Assembly (NCBI RefSeq): GCF_016587415.1
Contig: NZ_BNJI01000003.1
Coordinates: forward strand, 1,116,001 to 1,180,000
Origin: Ktedonobacter sp. SOSP1-85
GTDB lineage: Bacteria > Chloroflexota > Ktedonobacteria > Ktedonobacterales > Ktedonobacteraceae
Direction: 5' to 3'
DNA length: 64,000 nt
The notes below the pieces were generated by a model that worked only from the letters and a program-made list of their open reading frames with translations, searched no databases and was not told where the DNA came from. Below are positions 26,179-35,100 of this stretch, piece by piece. A program made the position numbers and the translations under genes. Each line of letters begins with the position of its first letter. The first letter of the stretch is position 1.

Positions 26179-28278
26179 ATGACACAAAATATGCATACTT
26201 CCTCCTCGCAAGAAGATCCAGGCTCTATTTCACAACTCCAAAACAATGTACGCCAGGCTGAGCGTCGCTTTCAGGCTGTCTTCGACCAGGCCGCTGTCGG
26301 AATGGCTTTAGTCTCCCTTGATGGGCAGTGGTTACAGGTCAACCAGAAACTATGCGATATTCTGGGCTATACACGCTTAGAGCTTCGTCACATGACCTTT
26401 CAGAATATTACTCATCCCGATGATCTGGATGCGGACCTGGCTTATGTTCAGCAGTTGCTGGCTGACGAGATCGAAACATATGCTATGGATAAGCGCTATT
26501 TTCGCAAAGATGGCTCTCTCGTCTGGGCACATCTTACGGTCTCCCTGGCTCGGGATAAAACCGAAGCGGCGCAATATTTTATCTCAGTCGTCGAGGATAT
26601 TACCGAGCGCAAGCGCCTGGAGGAGGCGCTCTATGAGCAGCAAGAGGCCACACGTCAGATGGCGGAAAAGGCTGAGGCCGAGCGCCGGCGCCTCTATGAA
26701 CTCTTTACTCAGGCTCCGGCCTTTATCTGTCTACTTCAGGGACCACAGCATACGTTCGAGTTCGCCAATGAACACTATCGCCGCCTGGTAGCAAATCGAG
26801 ATTTCCTGCATAAACCTGTGCGTGAAGCTTTACCAGACTATGATCCACACTTCTTTGAGCTACTCGACACTGTGTATACCACTGGAAAACCATATATTGG
26901 TAAAGAAGTGCTCGTGTATAACGGCGGGCAGGAAAGCTATTTTGATTTTGTCTACCAGCCTACTCGCAACACCCTGAGCAAGATCGATGGTATTCTTGTG
27001 CATGCAGTCGAAGTCACCGAAAAGGTTCATGCCCGCGAAAACATTAAGAAAAGCGAGCAGCGCCTGCAACTGGCACAGCGCGTTGGGCGCATCGGCACCT
27101 TCGAGTGGAATATTCCCAGCAATAAAATCATCTGGACGCCAGAGCTAGAGGCACTCTATGGCCTCCCAGCAGGTGGCTTCGAGGGCCGGTACGAGAACTG
27201 GACACAGCGCATTCATCCCGATGATATCGCGGCAACCGAAGAAAATCTACAACGTGCGATGGCTGGCGGACCTCCTTACAACGTAGAGTTTCGTGTGATC
27301 TGGCCTGATGGTACGACTCACTGGTTGCGTGGTATGGGTGAGATTATCTCCTACGACGACCAGGGCCGTCCCCAGGATATGGTTGGCATTAATATTGATA
27401 TCACTGGACGCAAAGAGACTGAACAACAGCTAGTAGATATGGCCCAGGAGCTACAGGACTTCGCCAGCATGCTGGAAGACCGCGTCAATCAGCGAACAGA
27501 AGCTCTGAACCAGGCCAATAAAGAGTTGCAGCGCAGTAACCAGGAATTACAGGAGTTTGCCTACGTCGCCTCCCATGATCTACAAGAGCCGTTGCGCAAA
27601 ATCCAATCCTTTGGTAATCTCCTGGAAGAGGACCATGGTAAGGAATTGGGTTCAGGCAAAATGTACCTGGATCGCATGCGCCAGGCCGCCGCGCGTATGC
27701 AGGTCTTGATCAACGATCTGCTTACCTTCTCACGCGTGACAACGAAGGCCCTCCCGTTCTCTACCATTGACTTAAACCAGATTGCCCAGGAAGTAGTAGA
27801 TGATTTAGAGGTGCAGATCCAGACCACACAGGGAACAGTCGAGATCGGCCAGCTACCAACCATCCAGGCCGATCCTGTACAAATGCGTCAGATGCTACAG
27901 AATTTAATCGGAAATGGGCTTAAATTTCACCAACGCGACGTTCCACCTGTAATTACCGTGTCGGCTGAACTTCTTCCCGCGACAGAAGAAGAAGGGCAGG
28001 CAGAGAATCCTGCACCTGCATATTGCCAGCTTACCATCAAGGATAATGGCATTGGCTTCGACGAGAAGTATCTGGATCGCATCTTTATTGTCTTCCAGCG
28101 CCTGCATGGCAAAGGGCAGTATGAAGGAACAGGGATTGGCCTGGCCGTGGTGCGCAAAATTATCGAGCGCCACGAGGGCACAATCAATGCATCCAGCACC
28201 CTTGGCGAGGGTTCAACCTTCGTTGTAACCCTCCCTATTTCTCATGCAACACAACAGGAGTACACATATGACGAATAA
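26179..28278 (+). CDS. PAS-domain sensor histidine kinase
   Basis: A 699-residue soluble histidine kinase with three PAS-type sensor modules (about residues 18-145, 160-275 and 285-405; the first contains RFQAVFDQAAVGMALV and ends with an EDITERK PAC signature). A coiled coil leads to the HisKA helix with FAYVASHDLQEPLRK, where the His is phosphorylated, and a HATPase_c domain with N (NLIGNGLKFHQ), G1 (DNGIGF) and G2 (GTGIGLAVV) boxes. There is no transmembrane segment, so the signal is cytoplasmic. The ATG at 26179 is chosen because upstream residues are low-complexity; the frame extends to 25933. Its end overlaps the next gene by 11 bases. First gene of a three-gene phosphorelay. Confidence 0.9.
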   Translation: MTQNMHTSSSQEDPGSISQLQNNVRQAERRFQAVFDQAAVGMALVSLDGQWLQVNQKLCDILGYTRLELRHMTFQNITHPDDLDADLAYVQQLLADEIETYAMDKRYFRKDGSLVWAHLTVSLARDKTEAAQYFISVVEDITERKRLEEALYEQQEATRQMAEKAEAERRRLYELFTQAPAFICLLQGPQHTFEFANEHYRRLVANRDFLHKPVREALPDYDPHFFELLDTVYTTGKPYIGKEVLVYNGGQESYFDFVYQPTRNTLSKIDGILVHAVEVTEKVHARENIKKSEQRLQLAQRVGRIGTFEWNIPSNKIIWTPELEALYGLPAGGFEGRYENWTQRIHPDDIAATEENLQRAMAGGPPYNVEFRVIWPDGTTHWLRGMGEIISYDDQGRPQDMVGINIDITGRKETEQQLVDMAQELQDFASMLEDRVNQRTEALNQANKELQRSNQELQEFAYVASHDLQEPLRKIQSFGNLLEEDHGKELGSGKMYLDRMRQAAARMQVLINDLLTFSRVTTKALPFSTIDLNQIAQEVVDDLEVQIQTTQGTVEIGQLPTIQADPVQMRQMLQNLIGNGLKFHQRDVPPVITVSAELLPATEEEGQAENPAPAYCQLTIKDNGIGFDEKYLDRIFIVFQRLHGKGQYEGTGIGLAVVRKIIERHEGTINASSTLGEGSTFVVTLPISHATQQEYTYDE

Positions 28279-28762
28279 AGAGACCCTTATCATTCTAATG
28301 GCTGATGATGATGATGATGATATTTTGTTAGCTCAGAAGGCCCTGGAAAAAGGCAAACTACTCAATCCTCTCTACACAGTCCATAATGGCGAAGAGTTGC
28401 TCGATTACCTCTTACGCAGGGGAGAGTTTACTGATCCAGCCAAGGCGCCACGCCCGGGAGTCATCCTGCTTGACCTCAATATGCCCCGCATGGATGGGCG
28501 CGAGGCACTTAAAGAACTGAAATCTCACGAAGAATTGCGTGAGATCCCCGTTGTGGTCTTTACTACGTCAAAGGCGGAAGAGGATATCTATCGCTCATAT
28601 AAACTCGGCGTGAACTCTTTCATTACCAAGCCAGTTACCTTTGAAAACCTGATTGAAGTAATGCAGATGCTGGGAAAATACTGGTTTGAGATTGTCACTC
28701 TACCTCCTGAAGAAAAGAACAATGCGTATGACGATACCAATAATCAGAATTCTGCTCATTGA
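28268..28762 (+). CDS. single-domain response regulator, Rcp1-like
   Basis: A 164-residue stand-alone receiver. The acidic pocket is the unusual run ADDDDDDILLAQ near the N-terminus, the phospho-acceptor Asp is in VILLDLNMPRMDG, and the T/K switch residues are in VVFTTSKAEED and FITKPVTFENL. The spaced acidic N-terminus and the loop after the Asp are typical of Rcp1, the partner of phytochrome-type kinases. There is no output domain. AGGAG precedes the ATG by 7 bases, and the gene overlaps both neighbours, so translation is coupled. It probably shuttles phosphate between the upstream kinase and another protein. Confidence 0.92.
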   Translation: MTNKETLIILMADDDDDDILLAQKALEKGKLLNPLYTVHNGEELLDYLLRRGEFTDPAKAPRPGVILLDLNMPRMDGREALKELKSHEELREIPVVVFTTSKAEEDIYRSYKLGVNSFITKPVTFENLIEVMQMLGKYWFEIVTLPPEEKNNAYDDTNNQNSAH

Positions 28763-29885
28763 GGATGACGAGGAGGATTTTATCCTCCTCCGCAAGCACC
28801 TCTCGCGCATCTTGGGAGTGCGCTACGAGCTTGAATGGGAAACCTCATATATCCATGGCCTGACGCGCATGCTTGAAGATACCCAACATGATCTCTGTAT
28901 GCTTGACTATCGCTTGGGTGCTCATAATGGTATTGAACTGCTTACAGAGGCCCGCGAACGTGGATATGTACGTCCCATCGTTCTCCTCACGGGTGCGACC
29001 GAAGGTGAGATCGATATCCAGGCCCTACAGGCTGGCGCGGACGATTACATCGACAAGGGCCATTTGCAGGGTGAACTCCTGCATCGTATCATTCGCTATG
29101 CCATCGAGCGTAAAAAGGCTGAGATTGAGCGCGAGAAGCTGATCAGCGAAAAGATGGCAGTCCAGGAGCTGGAGAAACGCAAGAATGAGTTCATGAGTAT
29201 GGTAGTTCATGAGGTCAAAACACCACTCACCAGCATCAAAGGCTACGCTCAATTGCTCAACAAACGCTACAAGCGCTCAGAAGATGATCAGGCCCTGCAA
29301 CTGGTGAATCGCATGAATGCCCAGGTCTCGAAACTCACCAGCCTGCTTGATGACCTCCTCGATGTCACACGCATCTCTGGTGGAATGCTTTCGATCTCCG
29401 AGGAGTTTTTCCCCTTCGATGAGCTAGTAAAAGAGATTGTAGAAGATCTACAGGCGGTCAATGAGCAATTTACGCTTGAGCTGGAAGGCGAGAGCGGCGT
29501 TACAATTTGGGGTGACCGCATGCGCCTTGGCCAGGTCATTACCAATTTTCTGACCAACGCCATGAAATATGCCAGTGCTAGCCAACGCGTCGTTGTGAAG
29601 ACCCGCCTCTCGGATCAGGATGTAACGCTCTGTGTCCAGGATTTTGGTCCGGGCATTGCTAAAGATGTCCAGGAGAAAATTTTCACGCCTTTCTTTCGCC
29701 AGGAACGCCCCGAGCAACGCTCAATCCCGGGCCTGGGACTTGGCCTGCATATCGCCTCGGAGATTATCAGGCAACATGAGGGTCACATCTGGGTCGAGAG
29801 CGAAGAGGGCCTGGGCGCAACCTTCTGCTTCTCCCTTCCTCTTGAGCGCAAGAAAAGCATCGCCACCCAACCCGAAACTGTGTAG
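28722..29885 (+). CDS. receiver-histidine kinase hybrid
   Basis: A 387-residue protein with an N-terminal receiver (RILLIEDDEEDFILLRKHL, acceptor Asp in CMLDYRLGAHNG, Lys in DYIDKGHL), a short coiled coil, a HisKA domain (FMSMVVHEVKTPLTSIKGYAQLL) and a HATPase_c domain (NAMKYAS, DFGPGIAKD, GLGLGLHIASEII). The receiver-first order suggests phosphorylation of the receiver controls kinase activity. The ATG at 28722 lies within the end of the previous gene (41-base overlap); ATG 28728 is an alternative. No DNA-binding output is encoded in the cluster, so the final target is elsewhere. Confidence 0.9.
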   Translation: MRMTIPIIRILLIEDDEEDFILLRKHLSRILGVRYELEWETSYIHGLTRMLEDTQHDLCMLDYRLGAHNGIELLTEARERGYVRPIVLLTGATEGEIDIQALQAGADDYIDKGHLQGELLHRIIRYAIERKKAEIEREKLISEKMAVQELEKRKNEFMSMVVHEVKTPLTSIKGYAQLLNKRYKRSEDDQALQLVNRMNAQVSKLTSLLDDLLDVTRISGGMLSISEEFFPFDELVKEIVEDLQAVNEQFTLELEGESGVTIWGDRMRLGQVITNFLTNAMKYASASQRVVVKTRLSDQDVTLCVQDFGPGIAKDVQEKIFTPFFRQERPEQRSIPGLGLGLHIASEIIRQHEGHIWVESEEGLGATFCFSLPLERKKSIATQPETV

Positions 29886-29888
29886 GGC

Positions 29889-29955
29889 AAGGATAAGGGG
29901 TATGTATGTGGAAAATGAACTTAGCTCGTTTTCCACATACATACCCCTTATCCTT
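29889..29955 (+). terminator. 27-bp perfect hairpin after phosphorelay operon (family C copy 1)
   Basis: Arms 29889-29915 and 29929-29955, loop of 13 bases, 3 bases after the stop. Related in sequence to the palindrome at 45442-45504, with paired compensatory differences. Confidence 0.75.
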
Positions 29956-30071
29956 TTGACGCAGATCTAGCCAAAGGGCTTGACAATCTCGCAGGCTTAT
30001 GGTGAAATAATGTAAGCGACTAATAATAAGTAACCTACATACGCAAATATATGCAATAGAGGAATAGAATA

Positions 30072-30665
30072 GTGACAACAACAACCCACCATAAACCTGC
30101 TGACAACCTGCATCCCATCCATGATTTGATTCGCCATCGCTGGAGTCCTCGTGCCTTCTCCAGTCGCCCTGTCGAACAGGAAAAGCTCGATAGCCTCTTT
30201 GAAGCCGCGCGCTGGGCCGCTTCCGCCAACAACATGCAGCCCTGGCATTTCATCTACGCAACTAATGAACAACCAGAGGAGCACGCTCGCCTGACCTCGA
30301 TTCTCTTTGAGCGCAATGCGATGTGGGCGCAGAAGGCTCCCGTCCTGGTCCTCGTCGTAGCCAAACTCTACCAAGCTCCTGGCAGAGAGACGGTCAGCTT
30401 CTATGACGTGGGCATGGCCTCCGGTGCCCTGGTTACGCAGGCGGTCGACCTTGGACTGGCCACGCACCAGATGGGTGGCTTCGACGCCAGCAAGGCTCGC
30501 GAAGAACTCAACATTCCCGAGGGCTATGCCCCCCTGACTATGATAGCAATCGGCTATCCCGGTCACTCTGACGACCTATCTGACGACTTCCGCGAGCGCG
30601 AACTGGCTCCTCGCGTCCGCAAAGAGCAGAAAGACTTCGTCTTCCAGGGCCGCTGGAACGGCTAA
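30072..30665 (+). CDS. nitroreductase-family FMN oxidoreductase
   Basis: A 197-residue flavoprotein of the nitroreductase fold, which uses NAD(P)H to reduce nitro-aromatics, quinones or similar substrates. The N-terminal FMN-phosphate site is clear (IRHRWSPRAFSSRPV), followed by WAASANNMQPWHFIY and DVGMASGALVTQAVDLGL. GTG at 30072 is used as start, with GAGGAA upstream. A TTGACA at 29980-29985 with a weak TGAAAT 17 bases later is a possible promoter. A bulged hairpin ends the gene. Physiological substrate unknown. Confidence 0.88.
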   Translation: MTTTTHHKPADNLHPIHDLIRHRWSPRAFSSRPVEQEKLDSLFEAARWAASANNMQPWHFIYATNEQPEEHARLTSILFERNAMWAQKAPVLVLVVAKLYQAPGRETVSFYDVGMASGALVTQAVDLGLATHQMGGFDASKAREELNIPEGYAPLTMIAIGYPGHSDDLSDDFRERELAPRVRKEQKDFVFQGRWNG

Positions 30666-30679
30666 TCCTACATACTTGT

Positions 30680-30729
30680 AATAGTAGGAGGGAAGGGAGT
30701 CGAGCGCGGTTCGACTCCCTCCTACTATT
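30680..30729 (+). terminator. bulged 19-bp hairpin after nitroreductase
   Basis: Outer pairs 30680-30689 with 30720-30729 and inner pairs 30695-30703 with 30711-30719, a 5-base bulge on the left, then a T-rich tract. Good intrinsic terminator. Confidence 0.7.
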
Positions 30730-30822
30730 ATTTTCACCTTTTTTTCTTGTGTGATGGGGTACCTATAAGGCATACTTAGAGTGGTGGCGACACCGCTAAC
30801 CGCACAGAGAAAGGATGACGAC

Positions 30823-31995
30823 ATGAGTTCTCTACCCCCTCCCTCTTCATATGGGCTACAGCGCCAGTTTCAGGTCTATATGGCTGGCCTGCAAGGTCAA
30901 CGCCCCAGTCTGCCAGTTGATCCCGAAGCCCTGGAGCAGGCCGCGAATAGGGCAATGACGCCCGAGGCTAGTGGCTATCTCAATGGTATGGCGGATAGCA
31001 TGCGTGCCAATCTGGCGGCCTTTCAGCGCTGGCGCATCGTTCCTCGCATGTTGCGCAATGTAGCGGAGCGCGATCTAAGCATCCAACTTTTCAATAAGCG
31101 CTATCCAGTCCCGATCTTGCTCGCGCCTATCGGTGTCCAGTCGATTGTCCATACGGAAGCCGAGACAGGGGCCGCACGCGCGGCAGCCTCGGTTGGCCTG
31201 CCCTTTATCTTCAGTACAGCCTCCTCGACGCCGCTCGAACAGGTGGCACAGGCAATGGGCGATGCGCCACGCTGGTTCCAGCTCTACTGGAGCAAAGATC
31301 CGGAATTCAATCAGAGCATTGTTCAGCGAGCGGAACGGGCCGGATGCGAGGCTCTTGTGGTCACGCTTGACACATATCTCCTGGCCTGGCGCCCCTCTGA
31401 TATTCAAAACGCCTATCTCCCCTTTATCCTGGGCCAGGGCATTGGCAACTATCTGAGCGATCCCGCCTTCCGCAAGGGCCTCTCACAGCCACCCGAGGTC
31501 AATCCCCAGGAGGCCATTCAGCGCTTCCTCGCTATTTTCACCAATCCCTCCCTGACCTGGCAGGACCTGGCTACCCTGCGCCAACAAACAAAGCTCCCCA
31601 TCCTGCTCAAGGGCATTCTCCATCCCGATGACGCACGCAAAGCCATCGACGCCGGCATGGATGGTGTGATCGTTTCCAATCACGGTGGCCGCCAGGTAGA
31701 GGGCGCCATTGCCTCGCTCGACGCGCTTCCCGCCATCTCCGAGGCGGTACGGGGAGAAGTTCCCATCCTCCTCGATAGCGGCATCCGGCGGGCATCAGAT
31801 GTACTTAAAGCTGTCGCCCTGGGAGCGCAGGCGGTCCTCCTTGGACGCCCCTACATGTGGGCTTTGGCTCTGAATGGCGAACAGGGTGTTCGCGAACTAC
31901 TGGCCAACCTGCTTGCCGACCTGGATCTCACCCTGGCCCTCAGCGGCTACACCTCCTTTGCCGAGGTCGATACCAAAGCCGTCGTGCGCATGTGA
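30823..31995 (+). CDS. FMN-dependent alpha-hydroxy-acid oxidase, lactate 2-monooxygenase-like
   Basis: A 390-residue TIM-barrel flavoenzyme. The N-terminus (FQVYMAGLQGQRPSLPVD, then PEASGYLNG) matches lactate 2-monooxygenase-type proteins rather than the shorter lactate oxidases. FMN and substrate residues are visible in ILLAPIGVQ, STASSTPLEQVA, LYWSKDPEF and LPILLKGILHPDDA. The catalytic base His and substrate Arg are in VSNHGGRQVEGA. It should oxidise an L-2-hydroxy acid to a keto acid or decarboxylated product. The ATG at 30823 follows AAAGGA by 8 bases; a GTG at 30781 would add 14 residues. The exact substrate cannot be assigned. Confidence 0.88.
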   Translation: MSSLPPPSSYGLQRQFQVYMAGLQGQRPSLPVDPEALEQAANRAMTPEASGYLNGMADSMRANLAAFQRWRIVPRMLRNVAERDLSIQLFNKRYPVPILLAPIGVQSIVHTEAETGAARAAASVGLPFIFSTASSTPLEQVAQAMGDAPRWFQLYWSKDPEFNQSIVQRAERAGCEALVVTLDTYLLAWRPSDIQNAYLPFILGQGIGNYLSDPAFRKGLSQPPEVNPQEAIQRFLAIFTNPSLTWQDLATLRQQTKLPILLKGILHPDDARKAIDAGMDGVIVSNHGGRQVEGAIASLDALPAISEAVRGEVPILLDSGIRRASDVLKAVALGAQAVLLGRPYMWALALNGEQGVRELLANLLADLDLTLALSGYTSFAEVDTKAVVRM

Positions 31996-32046
31996 CGACT
32001 CCACATGCCTGGTGGAACTTTGTCAATGAAAAAAGTGATAGGCCCC

Positions 32047-32103
32047 AGTAGCCGCGTACGCCAGTAGCGGGCAATGTACCCACTACTGGCGTACGCGGCT
32101 ACT
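32047..32103. terminator. 21-bp palindrome between convergent genes (family A copy 1)
   Basis: Arms 32047-32067 and 32083-32103 pair perfectly, with three further G-C pairs inside. It separates the oxidase gene from the 3' end of the PKS gene and could end both transcripts. Nearly the same sequence recurs at 43544-43599, with a compensatory base-pair change. Confidence 0.75.
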
Positions 32104-32105
32104 TG

Positions 32106-35100
32106 CTACAATTGTTCGCCGACCTGGGTGATAAGTTGCTCGAAGGTCACGCCTTGCAGGAAGGTGGTAACTGGCACGGCTATCTTCAGGTCAGAGTTGA
32201 TGCGGTTCTTGAGTTCGACGGACATGAGCGAGTCAATGCCCAGGCGGTTGAGCTGCTGCTGCGCGTCAAGTTTGAGCGAGGTGTGGCCCAGCACACGGGC
32301 GATCTGCGCGCTGAGGTACTGGCTAAGCTTTTCCCGGCGCTCCTCGTCGTTGAGGTAAGTCAGTACCGCGCGCGTCACGCCTGCGTTCTGGATTCCGCTG
32401 GCTTCCTGGGCCTGGGCTTCTGCGACCAGGCGCGTGAAGAGTGAGGAATTGCGGAGATTAGGATAGAACTGACTCCACCTGGGCAGGTCAAAGGACATGA
32501 CGCCGACCTGCGGTGGGCTCTGGCGCAGCAGGCTCCCCAGAACCGCTAGCCCCTCCTTTGGCTTCATGCTGGCAAAGCCACGGAAGTCCAGGCGCTCTCC
32601 TCGATCACCCTTTGTCGCCTGGCCGATCTCACCCCAACGCCCCCAGTTGATACAGAGCGCGGGATACCCCTGCCGCCTGCGGTAAAAGGCCAGCGTATCC
32701 ATGAAGGCGTTCGCCGCTGCATAGTTGCCCTGTCCCGGCGAACCGATAAGCGAGGCTGCCGAGGAGAAGAGGACAAAGTAGTCCAGCGGGTCTTCCAACG
32801 TCAGGCGATGCAAGTTCCAGGCGCCATCAACCTTGGGCGGCATCACGCCCAGGAAGCGCTCCTGGTCCAGTTGCAGAAGAATGCTATCATCCAGCACAAC
32901 GGCAGAGTGGAAGACACCACGCAGGGGTGGCATAGTCTGGCGTATCTCGCTGAGAGCGCTCGCCAGTTGCTCTTCCAGGGCTACATTCACCTGCATAGCC
33001 CGCACATTGGCACCCTGCTTCTCCATAGCTTGAATGGCCGCGCTGGCCTCTTCGCCAGGGGCACGCCTTCCCATAAGAACAAGATGGCGCGCTCCCTGCT
33101 CGACCATCCACTGCGCGCTCCGCAGGCCGACGCCACCCAGGCCTCCTGTCACCAGATAGGTCCCTTCAGCGTGGAAGTGTGATTGATTCGCCGTTTCCGG
33201 ACTCGCCAGGGTAGCATGCGCCAGGCGAGCCAGGTAGCGTCTCTCGCCGCGCAAAGCCACCTCGTCCGCGCCGACATCTGACCAGATTTCGCGGAAGAGT
33301 GCCTCAACGGTGTGCTCGTTGGTTGTGGCATCGAGGTCTATAAGTGTACTGTGAAGGTCCTCGTGCTCGTAGACGATGACGCGCCCCAGACCCCAGAGCT
33401 GGCTTTGCGCCAGCGCGCTTGAGGTGTCGCGTGCCTCTATTCCCTGAACGCCGCTCGTGACGATCCAGAGGCGTGTGGAGTGCTCGCCTTTCGTGGCGTT
33501 TACAGCCTGAACCAGGTGCAGCAGACCGAGGCTGGATTGCTCCATGTCGATATAGAAGGCCTGGGACGCCAGTTCTTCACTGGCCGGTTTCGTTCCCAAA
33601 CCCCAGAGATAGACGATGCCGAGCGCCTGCGTACCATATGCATCATAGACCTCGTGAAAGAGCTGGTGGAAGTCAGCCGCCGAGGTCGCTGCCAGCTCAT
33701 AATGCCCTACATCTACCTGGCTATAGGAATTACCAGGAGTAACAGTGAGGCAACGTGCAGTGGCTCGCAGGCGCTCAGCCAACGCCTGTCCTGGCCCCTC
33801 GGACTCACTAAAAAGTAGCCAGGTGCGCGGCTGTGCTGGCTGTTGCACGGCGTTCAAAGCCTGCTCTTCCCATTCAATGGTGTAGAGCAACTGGTTAAGG
33901 CGCTGGCGCATGAGATCCTGCGAACCGCTGTCCAACGACTGCAAGCGGAAACCCAACACCTCCAATAAGACCTGGCCTTGCTCATCCAGCAGGAAGATAT
34001 CTCCCTCCAGCACACGAGGATCGTGATTCTTCTCCATATCTACAAGCGCGTGCGACCACAAGCCGTTTCCAGGTACAGGTCGCTGGTGAAACTTTATACG
34101 CCTGGCTTCGACTGGGACATAGCTATCATCATTTTCCTCCGGCAGGAAGGGTGTGATCGCCTGGAGAATCGAGTCCATCAGCGCCGGGTGAAGCTGGTAG
34201 CCAGCCATATCGTAGGCGACATCTTCCGGTAACGATAGGTGCGCCATGACCTCGCCCGGGCGTCGCCAGACATGCGTCACGCCCTGGAAAGGCTCACCGT
34301 GTTGAATGCCGCGGTTACGCAATCCCTGATAGTAGATCGGCGCCTCCATAGCTAAGGTCCAATCACGCTGTACCTCTTCGGGAATTGGATGCATCACACT
34401 CTCAGAGCTGAGTGCTTCCTCTATGCGACAAACAGTAACCCTGGCGTGCTCGCTCCAGGTGAGCGCCTCACTGCTCTGTCCCGCCTGGGTACTAAAGAAA
34501 CGTAGCTCCATGTATTCCGACTGTTGTTCCGGCGTCATAATAAGCTGGAGCGTGAAGGGGGGCGCGCCTTTGGGGAAGAAGAGCGCCTGCTTCAGTTCCA
34601 ACTCCTCCACCAGGAACTGCTGGGAACCAAAGATCTCTGTGGCCGCCGCCAGGGACAGTTCAATATAGGCCGCTCCCGGTAGCACCGGTACATCATAGAC
34701 CCGATGTTCACCCAGGTAGGGGAGGATGTCGGGGCCAATCTGGGTAGTCCAGAAATAGGTATCAGGGTGAAGCGCCGACTGCGTGCTCAGCCCCAGTATC
34801 GCATGAGCCGTTGCGTTCCTGGTACCCTGATGCTGAACTGGTGAGCCATAGAAGTAGTGCTCGGCATTGGAGTTCCAGTAGCGCTGGCGCTGCCAGGGGT
34901 AGGTTGGAAGAGCAATATGCTGAACGCTTGTGGGAAACAACCTGGCCCAATCAGGATCATATCCATGGGTATACAGCGTTCCCAGAGTCCCCAGCAGGGC
35001 CGCGCGACCTTCCTCCTCACGCCGTAGCGAAGCCAGGGCCAGGCCAGACATTTCGTACTCTTCCAACGTCTGCCTGATGGCTCCAACCAGGATCGGGTGC

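Noticed and set aside
30680..30729. tRNA-like T-arm (GGTTCGACTCC)
   Set aside because: The whole structure is 50 bases, with no D-arm, anticodon arm or CCA side; it is a terminator hairpin.
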